Positions 8,291 to 17,099 are shown, counted from the stretch's first letter. The stretch is 50,178 nt of DNA from Dysgonamonadaceae bacterium (GCA_031253625.1 JAIRVZ010000030.1:1-50178), one strand, 5' to 3'. Translations and numbers: made by a program. Notes: generated by a model from the sequence alone, not told the origin.

Positions 8291-9331
8291 TCATTCTTTT
8301 TTGAGATTTTCAACTTCTTTTTGAAGTTGGTTCAATGTTTTATACAATTCCGGTAATTTCGGGAAAATAATACTTGAGCGAAAAAAGTTTTTTACGTCGA
8401 TACCGGGACTTCCCATCAAAGTTTTATCATCTTCGATGTTGCTGATGATTCCGGATTGAGCACCGATGTTAACTCTGTCGCCTATTTTTATATGTCCTCC
8501 CAAACCAACTTGTCCGCCAATCATGCAATTGCGACCTATTTTAGTGGAGCCGGAAATGCCAACTTGTGCAGCCATTCCCGTATTCTCTCCGATTTCTACG
8601 TTGTGAGCAATCTGAATGAGGTTGTCTAATTTGGCTCCCGAACGGATTATCGTAGAATCCATTACTGCACGGTCGATGGTTGTATTGGCTCCGATTTCAA
8701 CATTATCTTCAATAACTACATTTCCCAACTGAGGGATTTTCTTGTATTTGCCTCCATCGGGAGCAAATCCGAAACCATCAGAGCCGATTACTGCGCCTGA
8801 ATGGATAATGCAATTTTTTCCTACCTTACAGTTGTGATAAATCTTAACGCCTGCATATAAAATGGTATCATCGTCTATTTCAACGTTATCTCCCAAATAC
8901 ACTTGAGGGTACACAGCGATATTTTTTCCTAATTTCACATTCTCACCGATATAGGCAAAAGCACCGATGTAGACACTTTCAGTGTCTATTTTGGCAGAAG
9001 GGCTTATGAATACCGGTTGTTCGATTCCTCGTTTAGGAGCATTCATTTTGCTTACCATATCCATTAATGTTGCCAACGCCATATAAGCATTAGGAACACG
9101 GATTAAAGTAAGCGTTGTCGGCAGTCCCTTCTCCGGAGTAAAATCGTTGTTCACCAAAGCGATGCTGGCATTGGTATTGTAAATAAATGCAGAGTATTTC
9201 AAATTAGCGAGAAATGTGAGCGTTCCGGGTTTTCCTTCTTCTATTTTAGAGAAGTTACCGACTTTCACATCGACATCCCCTTCTATGGTTCCGCCCAAAA
9301 TTCCGGCAATTTGTTTTGCAGTAAATACCAT
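8291..9331 (-). CDS. lpxD: UDP-3-O-(3-hydroxyacyl)glucosamine N-acyltransferase LpxD
   Basis: LpxD adds the second hydroxyacyl chain to UDP-acyl-glucosamine, downstream of LpxC. The 346-aa protein has an N-terminal nucleotide-binding domain (about 1-100, with [13 protein letters not shown]). A long hexapeptide beta-helix follows, with [19 protein letters not shown] and the catalytic-His motif [11 protein letters not shown]. The C-terminal end is helical ([20 protein letters not shown]). It is the first gene of the lpx operon, with a promoter just upstream. Confidence 0.97.
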   Translation of the reverse strand: MVFTAKQIAGILGGTIEGDVDVKVGNFSKIEEGKPGTLTFLANLKYSAFIYNTNASIALVNNDFTPEKGLPTTLTLIRVPNAYMALATLMDMVSKMNAPKRGIEQPVFISPSAKIDTESVYIGAFAYIGENVKLGKNIAVYPQVYLGDNVEIDDDTILYAGVKIYHNCKVGKNCIIHSGAVIGSDGFGFAPDGGKYKKIPQLGNVVIEDNVEIGANTTIDRAVMDSTIIRSGAKLDNLIQIAHNVEIGENTGMAAQVGISGSTKIGRNCMIGGQVGLGGHIKIGDRVNIGAQSGIISNIEDDKTLMGSPGIDVKNFFRSSIIFPKLPELYKTLNQLQKEVENLKKE

Positions 9332-9398
9332 TACGATATGTTATTAATTTTTGTTGAAATGAACGTTACAAATTTGTGAACCTTTCACTCAACGGCCG

Positions 9399-9430
9399 CA
9401 AAGTTCGTAATTTTTTTTGAGAAAGACAAA
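9399..9430 (-). promoter_or_regulatory. Probable promoter of the lpxD operon
   Basis: On the minus strand there is a TTTG element, a 20-nt spacer and GAACTTTG, which matches TAnnTTTG in all but its first base. It lies about 70 bp before the lpxD ATG. Confidence 0.45.
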
Positions 9431-9473
9431 AAAGTAGCAGATGACTTCGTTTATAATATTTGGCAGGTTGATT

Positions 9474-10235
9474 TTACAGTTCCACAACTACCGGGCAATG
9501 GTCGGAAAATTTCACCTCTTGCAGAATCGCTGCCGATTTTAACCTATCTTTTAGTTGTTCCGTAACAACGTGATAATCAATGCGCCAACCTAAGTTTTTT
9601 TCTCTGGCATTACTTCTGAAGCTCCACCAACTGTATTGATTAGGTTCCTGATTGAAAACCCTGAATGTATCGACAAATCCTAAATCGATGAATTGGTCGA
9701 ACCATTCCCGCTCTTCGGGTAAAAATCCCGACATTTTGGTGTGCTTTTCAGGATAGTTGATGTCTATGGCTTTGTGGCAAATATTGTAATCTCCGCAAAT
9801 CAATAAGTTAGGACGGGTTTTACGCAATTCTACTAAATAATCGGTAAATAATTTGAGAAATTCCATCTTCAATGCTTGGCGTTCATCTCCGGAAGTTCCC
9901 GACGGGATGTAAACGCAAACAACGGTCACGTCACCAAAATCAGCGCGAATGACACGTCCTTCTTTATCAAAAAAATCATTCCCGATTCCCAAAGAATAAA
10001 AATCCGGTTGCTGTTTACTAAAAATAGCTACGCCGCTATATCCCTTTTTTTGGGCAGAATTAACCAAAATAGAGTTATATCCCAATGATTGAAATGATAA
10101 TAAATCTATCTGGTCGGCAGTTGCTTTGATTTCCTGCACACAAAAAACATCAGGATTTGCATCTTCGAGCCACTCGATAAGTCCTTTACCCAGAGTAGCT
10201 CGAATGCCATTTACATTGTAAGATATAATTTTCAT
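9474..10235 (-). CDS. xth: Exodeoxyribonuclease III (AP endonuclease)
   Basis: This Mg-dependent enzyme cuts DNA at abasic sites and has 3'-5' exonuclease activity in base excision repair. The 253-aa protein shows the ordered motifs of the exonuclease/endonuclease/phosphatase fold: [10 protein letters not shown], the metal-binding Glu in VQEIKA, the GDYN motif, WRIDYHVV and the terminal [10 protein letters not shown]. Length is normal. It is the last gene of the minus-strand operon coaD, S41 protease, two UroD-like genes and xth, lying 9 bp after the preceding gene. Confidence 0.96.
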   Translation of the reverse strand: MKIISYNVNGIRATLGKGLIEWLEDANPDVFCVQEIKATADQIDLLSFQSLGYNSILVNSAQKKGYSGVAIFSKQQPDFYSLGIGNDFFDKEGRVIRADFGDVTVVCVYIPSGTSGDERQALKMEFLKLFTDYLVELRKTRPNLLICGDYNICHKAIDINYPEKHTKMSGFLPEEREWFDQFIDLGFVDTFRVFNQEPNQYSWWSFRSNAREKNLGWRIDYHVVTEQLKDRLKSAAILQEVKFSDHCPVVVEL

Positions 10236-10244
10236 TACCGAATG

Positions 10245-11249
10245 CTATTGATTGCTATTAAATTCTTTCAAAGCCGCATAAAATGCCTCAATATTGGCAA
10301 ACGGTGCTTGAGGAGGTGTATCACAACCCGAAGATAGCACAAAGTTTTTGTGATTTTTCGTTTGATGCAATAAATCAAGGACTGCCTCTCTCATTGTTTC
10401 GGGCGTTCCCATTTTGAACAGACCGACAGGACTTATATTTCCCATTACCAGCACATTATCCGGACAAGATTCCAACGCTTCCTGCATATCCATGGCATCG
10501 CCAAAATGGTACCCTAATGCGCCTGTATGTAGCATTGCCGGGGTACAGTGCCCATGGTTACCGCAATTGTGCAGGATTACAGCAAACGAATCGTCTTGCA
10601 GTGCTTCAATGATTTGTTTGACATATACGGAAGAGAATTCTTGGCAATCCTCGTTTGAGAGTAATCCGGCAGCAGGCTCTGCAATTACTATGCCGTCTAC
10701 GCCTGTTTTCTTCAGTTCTTTGCCGTATTTGATAATGAATTCCGTACATTTTTCCAACAACAAACGGACTGCATCTGTATCGATATACATACCTACCATG
10801 ATTTCGGTCATGTCGTACAAACGGCCGGCTAAAGAGAAAGGACCGATACATCCCGACCACACAGGTTTATCGTTGATGTTTTCGGCAGCTAACCGGTTGG
10901 CCAAAATATACTGCGGTATGCGTCCTGCGCTTAGTTCGGGCACTTTTAATTGCTCTACCGAATCAAAATCGGAAACCAAACGACCTATTACAGATGGAAC
11001 TTCGTGTTCCGAAAAATGGATTTCTGCTCCGAAAGCCTCAGCCTCGACCGTCAAGTCCATAATGACCGTAGATGCAGCAGACGGAAACCGTTCGTTTATT
11101 GCTTTAATGGCTGCAAAATGAACATTGCCATCAGTTACGGCCTCCAATATTGTTTTGCCTGTCATTTCTATACCCGGATGCGTCATGACCGGAATGGCCA
11201 ATCGCATCGGATTATTAATAACATCATTTACCCAGTTACTAACATTCAT
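10245..11249 (-). CDS. UroD/MtaA-family methylcobamide-dependent methyltransferase
   Basis: This 334-aa protein has the TIM-barrel fold of the uroporphyrinogen decarboxylase / methylcobamide:CoM methyltransferase family. A zinc site of the MtaA type is visible: His227 and Cys229 in ILHNCG, and Cys309 in SSGCDTPP. This favours corrinoid-linked methyl transfer to a thiol over true UroD, which lacks the site. The substrate is unknown, and no corrinoid-binding MtaC/MtbC partner is in the window. A second, diverged family member lies 21 bp upstream. Together they may handle a methylated compound or act in corrinoid metabolism. Confidence 0.8.
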   Translation of the reverse strand: MNVSNWVNDVINNPMRLAIPVMTHPGIEMTGKTILEAVTDGNVHFAAIKAINERFPSAASTVIMDLTVEAEAFGAEIHFSEHEVPSVIGRLVSDFDSVEQLKVPELSAGRIPQYILANRLAAENINDKPVWSGCIGPFSLAGRLYDMTEIMVGMYIDTDAVRLLLEKCTEFIIKYGKELKKTGVDGIVIAEPAAGLLSNEDCQEFSSVYVKQIIEALQDDSFAVILHNCGNHGHCTPAMLHTGALGYHFGDAMDMQEALESCPDNVLVMGNISPVGLFKMGTPETMREAVLDLLHQTKNHKNFVLSSGCDTPPQAPFANIEAFYAALKEFNSNQ

Positions 11250-11270
11250 AAAGTTAAAGTTATTTGATTA

Positions 11271-12311
11271 CTACTTGCATTGAAAAGCTTTGTTTGCCTG
11301 AAGTAAAGCATTCAAGTTTTCGGTAGAAACGTTCGGCGGCATTCCTCCGGCACATGAAAGAATGAAACGTGAAGTATCTTTCAAGCCATTCAACAATTCT
11401 GAAGTTGCTTTTCCCACTTCTTCGGGAGAGGCCATAGCCAATACATCGCGAGGCGGAATGCTACCCAATACGGTTAGTCCGTTGTTGACTTCCTCTTTTA
11501 TTTCGTTAACATCCATATAGATACCCGGATTGTACAAATTCACTCCCATAGCAGGATAGTGTTTTACAGAAACCCTGAAATCGGCATCATTGTGGAATAA
11601 TTTCACGTTGACATTCGCTGCATCGTTAATTTCTTTGATATAAGGAAAACCGAATTCTAAGAAATCTTCTTCGCTAATGAAACCGACAATATCATCGAGC
11701 ATCATGATTCCGTCGATAGATGGGAATGTTTGACGTTGAATTTCGTGCCAACGTTTCAAGAAATCGGTAATTATCCGCATCAGACGGTGTACTCTTTCAG
11801 GTTCCAATACAATGGCCATCATAAACTCGGTAGTACCCATCAGGAACGATGCAATATTCAACGGGCCGCGAGATACGGAGAAACGGATTTTGTGTCCTTT
11901 AGCCTCAATAGCCGGTTGAGCTAACGCCAAACGATTAAGCATGAATGGCAATAATCCGTCGGTTTCAGGGTCGGGCACTTCCAAATTGTCGATTTCTTCT
12001 ACCGTTTGAATGGTTTTGCTGGCAAAAGGGAATTCGTTTTTCCAGAAAGTACATTTAGCTCCGAAAGCTGACGGCTCGGTACACATTCCGTATTCGCTCC
12101 AAAAGCCGGGGAAAAACATTACATCCGGAAAAGCATCGATAGCAGCAAAATTCGCTTTAAGCCACAGCTCGTCGTTCGAAAAATAATCTACCAATGAGAT
12201 GCCGTACCACTTAGGTAGCCACGGACAATCTATAATAAACCCTGCGGGTATTTCTGTTTGTGGTTCTCCTTTTATAATAGAAAGGAGCTGTTTCCATTGC
12301 GTGTCAGTCAT
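11271..12311 (-). CDS. UroD-family protein with altered zinc site
   Basis: This 346-aa relative of the preceding gene also has the UroD-like barrel ('DGIMMLDDIVGFISEEDF', 'VLGSIPPRDVLAMASPEEV', 'FILSCAGGMPP'). The first zinc motif reads FHND, so the Cys of HxC is Asp242 (with His240), while Cys320 is kept. It may bind metal differently, act with the sister protein as a heteromer, or have another substrate. The neighbours are the S41 protease gene 18 bp upstream and the sister gene 21 bp downstream. Clearly a family member; the precise function is unknown. Confidence 0.75.
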   Translation of the reverse strand: MTDTQWKQLLSIIKGEPQTEIPAGFIIDCPWLPKWYGISLVDYFSNDELWLKANFAAIDAFPDVMFFPGFWSEYGMCTEPSAFGAKCTFWKNEFPFASKTIQTVEEIDNLEVPDPETDGLLPFMLNRLALAQPAIEAKGHKIRFSVSRGPLNIASFLMGTTEFMMAIVLEPERVHRLMRIITDFLKRWHEIQRQTFPSIDGIMMLDDIVGFISEEDFLEFGFPYIKEINDAANVNVKLFHNDADFRVSVKHYPAMGVNLYNPGIYMDVNEIKEEVNNGLTVLGSIPPRDVLAMASPEEVGKATSELLNGLKDTSRFILSCAGGMPPNVSTENLNALLQANKAFQCK

Positions 12312-12329
12312 AGTGTTTATATTTAATGT

Positions 12330-14036
12330 TTACTTTTTCCTTCCCAATAACCTATTGTACCAATCGGTATCTCTGATAATCTCCAAGGCTTTTCTGTAAG
12401 ATTCATTTTCTGCATTCCAAACTTGGAAATATTCGTTCATATCCCATAAATCTCTGGCGATAAGCGCTTTCATTTGAAGCCGGATTAATGGTTCCGACCT
12501 TTGAAATTCTTCGAGTTCTTGTGCCGTCAATCCTTGTTCTTGGGCATCTACTACCACATCTATCTCCGACGGCACTTGCGAGTCGATGTCTATTGTCTCT
12601 TGTCGGGTGGTTGCTATATTTTTTCTGTTCGTTGCTTTATCCTCTTTGTACTTGTTGAGCAAATTTTCCATCATCTCATCACTGACAACATATTTTTCGT
12701 GGAACTTTTTGAACGTAGGAAATTCTGCCTTCAACTCGGCTCTATTTTTGTCAATATAACTCATTACCAACCTATTAACAATTCCTCTTGCGATGACATT
12801 GCGGTGAAAAGTTGTATATTTTGTAGTGTCGAGTGGAATAAAATAATCAGGCATAATACCTCCGCCTCCAAAAACCACACGTCTGTTTACCAAGGTGAAA
12901 AACCTGAGAGAATCGGGAAAATGAATACTGTCGGCACTTATCATTTCTCCACGGTTGAAACGTTCGGCCAAATCTCTGCTATAACTTTCGGCATCCCCTT
13001 TTTCATAAGGTTTTTGAATACTGCGGCCTGTAGGAGTATAATAACGAGCAGTAGTTAATCGAATCATGGAACCATCGGGCAAAGGAATCGGGCGTTGCAC
13101 TAAGCCTTTACCGAAAGTTCTGCGTCCCACGAGAACTCCTCTATCCCAATCTTGCACGGCTCCGGCAACGATTTCGCTGGCAGATGCTGAAGTTTCATTG
13201 ATTAGAATTACCAATTTTCCGGTTTCGAATAGGCCCTTTCCACTTGATTGGGCATCCTCTCGTCTTTGTCTAAATCCTTCGGTATAAACAATGGTCTTAC
13301 CGCTGCCTAAGAATTCGTTGGTAATATCAATGGCAGCATTCAGATAGCCTCCTCCGTTATCCTGTAAGTCGAAGATAAGATTTTTCATTCCCTTTGATTT
13401 CAGTTTTTTAAGAGCCTCCACAAATTCGTCATGAGAGGTTGCGGCAAAACGATTCAACCGGATATAACCGGTTTCTTTATCAATCATATAAGCTGCCTCC
13501 AAACTGTGAATAGGAATTTTATCTCTGACAATTTTGAAGTCAATTAATTCCGGGACATTGTTTCGAAGAACTTTCACATTTACAGTCGTACCTTTTTTAC
13601 CGCGTAACCGGCTCATAATATCCGAATTCTTCATTTTTACACCGGCAATCAAAGTGTCATTTACCATAACGATGCGGTCGCCTGCCTGTAAACCGACCCT
13701 TTCAGATGGGCCTCCGGAAATAACGCTTACCACATAAAGCGTATCGGTAAGCATATTGAATTGAATCCCGATTCCTTCAAAGTTACCCTGTAAGGGTTCG
13801 TTCATTTCTTTTACCTCTTCTACATTAAGATAATTTGAATGCGGGTCTAATTCTTTCAGTAAGGCAATAATAGCATCTTCTACCAATTTATCATCGTCTA
13901 TCTCATCGACATATAAATTTTCGATGGCAGCTATCGCCATATTCAGTTTGCGAGAAGACATACTTCCCATCATTATTTGCCCAAAAACAAGCATTGGCAT
14001 GACAGCCAACAACAAAATTGTAAAAATCTTTTTCAT
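12330..14036 (-). CDS. S41-family C-terminal processing peptidase
   Basis: This 568-aa exported protease has a signal peptide (cleavage near residue 19, VFGQ) and an N-terminal helical segment. A PDZ domain follows (about 85-165), with GIGIQF and GLQAGDRIVMVNDT. The S41 catalytic core has the Ser in SASASE (283-288) and Lys310 in FGKGLVQ. The C-terminal extension is about 200 aa and largely helical. It is a Ser-Lys protease of the CtpA/Prc type, probably periplasmic. Its ATG overlaps the coaD stop by 4 bp. Confidence 0.93.
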   Translation of the reverse strand: MKKIFTILLLAVMPMLVFGQIMMGSMSSRKLNMAIAAIENLYVDEIDDDKLVEDAIIALLKELDPHSNYLNVEEVKEMNEPLQGNFEGIGIQFNMLTDTLYVVSVISGGPSERVGLQAGDRIVMVNDTLIAGVKMKNSDIMSRLRGKKGTTVNVKVLRNNVPELIDFKIVRDKIPIHSLEAAYMIDKETGYIRLNRFAATSHDEFVEALKKLKSKGMKNLIFDLQDNGGGYLNAAIDITNEFLGSGKTIVYTEGFRQRREDAQSSGKGLFETGKLVILINETSASASEIVAGAVQDWDRGVLVGRRTFGKGLVQRPIPLPDGSMIRLTTARYYTPTGRSIQKPYEKGDAESYSRDLAERFNRGEMISADSIHFPDSLRFFTLVNRRVVFGGGGIMPDYFIPLDTTKYTTFHRNVIARGIVNRLVMSYIDKNRAELKAEFPTFKKFHEKYVVSDEMMENLLNKYKEDKATNRKNIATTRQETIDIDSQVPSEIDVVVDAQEQGLTAQELEEFQRSEPLIRLQMKALIARDLWDMNEYFQVWNAENESYRKALEIIRDTDWYNRLLGRKK

Positions 14037-14506
14037 TTTTCTAAGTATTCATGAATATTTAATGAAACAGGAACAAACTCATTTACATTCTTTCCGTAAG
14101 ATAATAATTCTCTTACGATAGAAGAACTGATATGAGTATGTTCAGGTTTTGTGAATAATACAAAAGTTTCAACTCCGGCAATAATCCGGTTTACGTCGGC
14201 AATATTTTTTTCATACTCAAAATCGTTAACAGAGCGTATGCCCCGCAGGATGAATTGAGCATCAATTTTTTTTGCAAAATCAACAGTTAGTGAATCATAA
14301 TTCATCACGCGCACGCGCAACTCATGTTTAAATAGGTTGGAAATCATTTCCATGCGGTCTTCCAAAGAAAAAAAAGTCTTTTTATTAGGATTGACTCCGA
14401 TAGCAATAATTACCTCGTCGACAAGTTCCAATCCTCTGTATACCAAAGATTCGTGCCCAATTGTAAAAGGGTCGAAAGTACCGGGAAATATTGCGATTTT
14501 TCTCAT
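14033..14506 (-). CDS. coaD: Phosphopantetheine adenylyltransferase CoaD
   Basis: CoaD makes dephospho-CoA from 4'-phosphopantetheine and ATP, the penultimate step of CoA synthesis. The 157-aa protein has the nucleotidyltransferase signature FPGTFDPFTIGHE at the N-terminus and HISSSIVREL near the C-terminus. The length is right for the family. It is the promoter-proximal gene of the operon running to xth and is divergent from arsR. Confidence 0.97.
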   Translation of the reverse strand: MRKIAIFPGTFDPFTIGHESLVYRGLELVDEVIIAIGVNPNKKTFFSLEDRMEMISNLFKHELRVRVMNYDSLTVDFAKKIDAQFILRGIRSVNDFEYEKNIADVNRIIAGVETFVLFTKPEHTHISSSIVRELLSYGKNVNEFVPVSLNIHEYLEK

Positions 14507-14525
14507 CTAACCTATTTTTATTAAG

Positions 14526-14555
14526 CAAAGGTAAGGATTCTTTTTAATTCTCAAT
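14526..14555 (-). promoter_or_regulatory. Probable promoter of the coaD operon
   Basis: On the minus strand ATTG, an 18-nt spacer and a perfect -7 element TACCTTTG stand 20 bp before the coaD ATG. Confidence 0.5.
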
Positions 14556-14604
14556 ATTTAAATCAGTTCATAGTTTCTTTTTTTAGAAAAATTATTTCTT
14601 GGAT

Positions 14605-14639
14605 TTTGTTATTTCAAATATTGTTCGTAATTTTGCGAA
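14605..14639 (+). promoter_or_regulatory. arsR promoter with overlapping ArsR-type operator
   Basis: TTTG at 14605-14608, a 19-nt spacer and TAATTTTG at 14628-14635 fit the Bacteroides promoter consensus fully. The imperfect palindrome TTCGTAATTTTGCGAA (14624-14639) covers the -7 element. It matches the perfect palindrome at 14993-15008 at 14 of 16 positions. A repressor bound here would block RNA polymerase, which fits autoregulation by ArsR. Confidence 0.75.
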
Positions 14640-14653
14640 TAGTTTTTAAAACA

Positions 14654-14974
14654 ATGACAAAAGAAAAATTAACAACGGAACAAGAACAGTTGGCACGTTT
14701 TGCCAAAGCATTGGGACATCCTATTCGAGTGGCCATTTTGCAGATGTTGGCAAAGCAAACTTGCTGCTATCATGGCGATATGTCTGAGGTTCTGCCTATT
14801 GCTAAAAGCACCTTGTCGCAGCATTTAAACGAGTTGAAAGAGGCAGGGCTAATTCATGGAACATTCACTCCGCCAACAATATATTATTGTATCAATAATG
14901 AAAAATGGGCATTAGCCAAACAATTGTTTGACAACTTATTAGCAGAAGTTGATTTATCAAGAGAATGCTATTAA
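14654..14974 (+). CDS. arsR: ArsR-family metalloregulator
   Basis: This 106-aa winged-helix repressor (ArsR/SmtB family) controls the arsenic genes that follow. The domain runs from LARFAKALGHPIRVAILQML through the recognition helix region STLSQHLNELKEAGLI to the wing. An inducer site is likely: Cys-Cys in QTCCYHGD (helix 3 region) and a Cys near the C-terminus (RECY). The ATG at 14654 starts the conserved part. An upstream in-frame ATG at 14606 would start between the two promoter elements and is rejected. Two operator-like palindromes flank the gene. Confidence 0.92.
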   Translation: MTKEKLTTEQEQLARFAKALGHPIRVAILQMLAKQTCCYHGDMSEVLPIAKSTLSQHLNELKEAGLIHGTFTPPTIYYCINNEKWALAKQLFDNLLAEVDLSRECY

Positions 14975-14992
14975 AAAAATTTATCAATACCA

Positions 14993-15008
14993 TTCGTAAT
15001 ATTACGAA
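14993..15008. promoter_or_regulatory. Perfect 16-bp palindrome, probable second ArsR operator
   Basis: TTCGTAATATTACGAA lies between arsR and the arsM fusion, 42 bp before the arsM ATG. It matches the site over the arsR promoter at 14 of 16 positions. No clear -7 element is visible here, so the site may enhance binding or control a weak internal promoter. Confidence 0.7.
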
Positions 15009-15049
15009 ATATGAATAAATAAAGATGTAATTTAAAAACAAGGGAAATA

Positions 15050-16291
15050 ATGACAAACGAAGAACAAATTAAAGAAATGGTAAAGCAAAAATACAGTGAA
15101 ATTGCTTTACAACCCAAAGAAACAAATGCTTGCTCATGTTGTGGGTCAGGCTGTTGCAGTACGGAAGTCTATAATATTATGAGTGAAGATTATAAACAAA
15201 TGGAAGGCTACAATCCTGATGCCGACTTAGGCATAGGTTGCGGTTTACCTACGCAATTTGCCAAAATCAAAAAAGGCGATGTTGTAATAGACTTGGGCTG
15301 TGGTGCCGGCAATGATTGTTTTGTTGCAAGAGCGGAAACAGGTGAAACAGGAAAAGTCATCGGTATCGATTTTACACCTGCTATGATTGAAAAAGCGCGT
15401 ATCAATGCCGAAAAACGAGGTTTTAACAATGTGGAATTCCATCAGGGAGATATTGAAAATATACCCGTATCTGCCAATGTAGCCAATGTTGTGGTAAGCA
15501 ACTGCGTGCTCAACCTTGTGCCGAACAAACAAGCCGTTTTCAAAGAAATTTTCAGAGTGTTGAAAGTAGGAGGACATTTCAGTATTTCCGATATTGTGCT
15601 TACAGGCGAATTGCCCGAAAAACTTAAAACGGCCGCTGAAATGTATGCGGGTTGTGTAGCAGGTGCAAGTAACAAAAAAGAATATCTGAATTATATTGAG
15701 CATGCAGGATTTCAAAATATAACGCTTCAAAAAGAAAATCCCATCATGATACCCGACGATATTTTGAGAAAGTATCTGACGAAAGAAGAAATCGCGGTAT
15801 ACAAAGTAAACCCAATCATTTGGAGCATAACAGTTTATGCTGAAAAGAAAGATTGTGATTGCAGTAAAGCAAAAATAGCAGTATCCAAATTCGAAGAAGG
15901 ATATAATTGTGCCCAAGCGGTTGTTTATGCTTTTGCCGACGAGGTGAATATCGACAAAAACATTTTGATGTCAATAGCAACAGGATTTGGTGCAGGCATC
16001 GGCAGAAAGCAAGAGGTTTGCGGTGCTGTATCCGGTGCAATTATGGTATTGGGAGCAAAATACGGAAGAAAAGAAAATGAACCGATAGACAAAACAGAAA
16101 CAACGTATAATAAGGCTCAAGAATTTGTTGATGAATTTACGAAAGAAAAAGGCTCAATAATATGTTCCGAGTTATTACAAGGTTGTAATTTGTTAACAGA
16201 GGAAGGGCAGAAGTCATTTCAAGAAAAGAATATGAAACGTGAAATATGTTTCAAGTGCGTCGAACTTGCTTGTAATATTTTGCAAAAATAA
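15050..16291 (+). CDS. arsM: Arsenite methyltransferase ArsM fused to a C_GCAxxG_C_C domain
   Basis: The first 265 residues are a SAM-dependent arsenite methyltransferase. The SAM motif is VVIDLGCGAGND (78-89). Cysteines sit at the positions used for As(III) binding: Cys64 (GIGCG), Cys152 (SNCVLNLV) and Cys202 (GCVAGA). A Cys-rich N-terminal stretch (28-36, five Cys) is also typical. The remaining 140 residues form a C_GCAxxG_C_C family domain: Cys287 in GYNCAQA, GFGAGIGRKQEVCGA (Cys324), then Cys372, Cys379, Cys400, Cys403 and Cys408. That domain may supply electrons or thiols for the reductive steps (inference). Expression is probably controlled by ArsR. Confidence 0.92.
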   Translation: MTNEEQIKEMVKQKYSEIALQPKETNACSCCGSGCCSTEVYNIMSEDYKQMEGYNPDADLGIGCGLPTQFAKIKKGDVVIDLGCGAGNDCFVARAETGETGKVIGIDFTPAMIEKARINAEKRGFNNVEFHQGDIENIPVSANVANVVVSNCVLNLVPNKQAVFKEIFRVLKVGGHFSISDIVLTGELPEKLKTAAEMYAGCVAGASNKKEYLNYIEHAGFQNITLQKENPIMIPDDILRKYLTKEEIAVYKVNPIIWSITVYAEKKDCDCSKAKIAVSKFEEGYNCAQAVVYAFADEVNIDKNILMSIATGFGAGIGRKQEVCGAVSGAIMVLGAKYGRKENEPIDKTETTYNKAQEFVDEFTKEKGSIICSELLQGCNLLTEEGQKSFQEKNMKREICFKCVELACNILQK

Positions 16292-16314
16292 TTACAAAGA
16301 AAAATGTTTGAAAA

Positions 16315-16346
16315 CTTGTAGGTTATTAAATAATAACCTACATTTG
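16315..16346 (+). promoter_or_regulatory. Promoter with embedded operator-like inverted repeat for the DUF4160/DUF2442 pair
   Basis: CTTG (16315-16318), a 20-nt spacer and TACATTTG (16339-16346) form a promoter 25 bp before the DUF4160 ATG. The spacer is nearly filled by a perfect hairpin: TGTAGGTTATT (16317-16327), AAAT, then AATAACCTACA (16332-16342). The hairpin could instead end arsM transcription, but only a weak T-run follows. Its position fits an operator for the HTH protein encoded downstream. Confidence 0.5.
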
Positions 16347-16370
16347 TCGTGAATAAAAAACCAAAAAATT

Positions 16371-16655
16371 ATGCCAACAATCTTTATCGCATTAGGAATC
16401 TATTTTAGATTTTATACAAGGGAACACGAGCCTATTCATGTTCATATCAGAACAGCAGATGGAAGTGCAAAATTTGATATTTGTCCCGAAATAAGATTAG
16501 TGAAAAACAACGGAGTAAAGCCAAAAGATTTAAAACTCGCAGAAACAATTATCGAAGAAAACAGAAAGTTGTTTATTAAAAAATGGGAAGATATATTTTG
16601 GAGAAGACTAATCTTCAAATATATTGAACAAATAAAAGTCAAGGAAGATATATGA
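16371..16655 (+). CDS. DUF4160 domain-containing protein
   Basis: This small 94-aa protein shows the DUF4160 pattern: an N-terminal MPTIFIALGIYFRFYTREHEPIH with the characteristic His-rich HEPIHVHI motif, and a helical end. The family is usually found just before a DUF2442 gene, as here (4-bp overlap). The pair is suspected to be a toxin-antitoxin-like module, which I cannot confirm. It follows the arsenic genes but has its own promoter. Confidence 0.85.
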   Translation: MPTIFIALGIYFRFYTREHEPIHVHIRTADGSAKFDICPEIRLVKNNGVKPKDLKLAETIIEENRKLFIKKWEDIFWRRLIFKYIEQIKVKEDI

Positions 16656-17059
16656 AAATCAAAAAAATATGGTTTGCCGATGACAAGATTTTCATCACTA
16701 CCAGAACGGGAAAAGAATTGTGGCAATCGTTATTGTGGTATCCTCGCTTGCACCAAGCTACCGATGAACAACGGAATCGTTATGAAATTGACGATGAAGG
16801 AATACGTTGGGATGAACTGGACGAAGATGTGTCACTGGAAAGTTTCTCGTATGACAATCCTGAACCTTCCGGAATTGCTTTGATATTTCGAAAATTTCCT
16901 GAGTTAAACGCAGCTGCTATTTCAAGACGTATAGGAATGAAACAAAGTTTATTGGCCGCTTATATTAGTGGGAGAAAAAAGCCTTCGGATGCGCAAGAAA
17001 CGCGTATAAAAAATGAAATCCGCACTTTTGCCAAAGAATTAAGTACGGTACAATTCTGA
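16652..17059 (+). CDS. DUF2442 domain protein with C-terminal helix-turn-helix
   Basis: The 135-aa product has an N-terminal DUF2442 domain (about 1-75, with DDKIFITTRTGKELWQSLLWYPRL and the EIDDEGIRWDELDEDVSLESF segment). An XRE-like helix-turn-helix follows (about 88-125; AAAISRRIGMKQSLLAAYISGRKKPS). The DNA-binding end makes it the likely autoregulator of the pair, in the manner of antitoxins. Its ATG overlaps the DUF4160 stop. A strong terminator follows immediately. Confidence 0.85.
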   Translation: MKIKKIWFADDKIFITTRTGKELWQSLLWYPRLHQATDEQRNRYEIDDEGIRWDELDEDVSLESFSYDNPEPSGIALIFRKFPELNAAAISRRIGMKQSLLAAYISGRKKPSDAQETRIKNEIRTFAKELSTVQF

Positions 17060-17095
17060 AAAATCCCTGTATTCAATTGAATTACAGGGATTTTT
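17059..17095. terminator. Bidirectional terminator between the DUF2442 gene and tmRNA
   Basis: A 13-bp stem (AAAAATCCCTGTA/TACAGGGATTTTT) with an 11-nt loop has A and T runs on either side. It serves the plus-strand gene ending at 17059 and the minus-strand tmRNA ending at 17100. Confidence 0.85.
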
Positions 17096-17099
17096 TCTG

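Noticed and set aside
10414..11121. 235-aa plus-strand reading frame opposite the MtaA-like gene
   Set aside because: Antisense shadow of a well-supported gene; no recognisable domain.
15245..15916. 223-aa minus-strand reading frame opposite arsM
   Set aside because: Antisense shadow; the plus-strand ArsM motifs are unambiguous.
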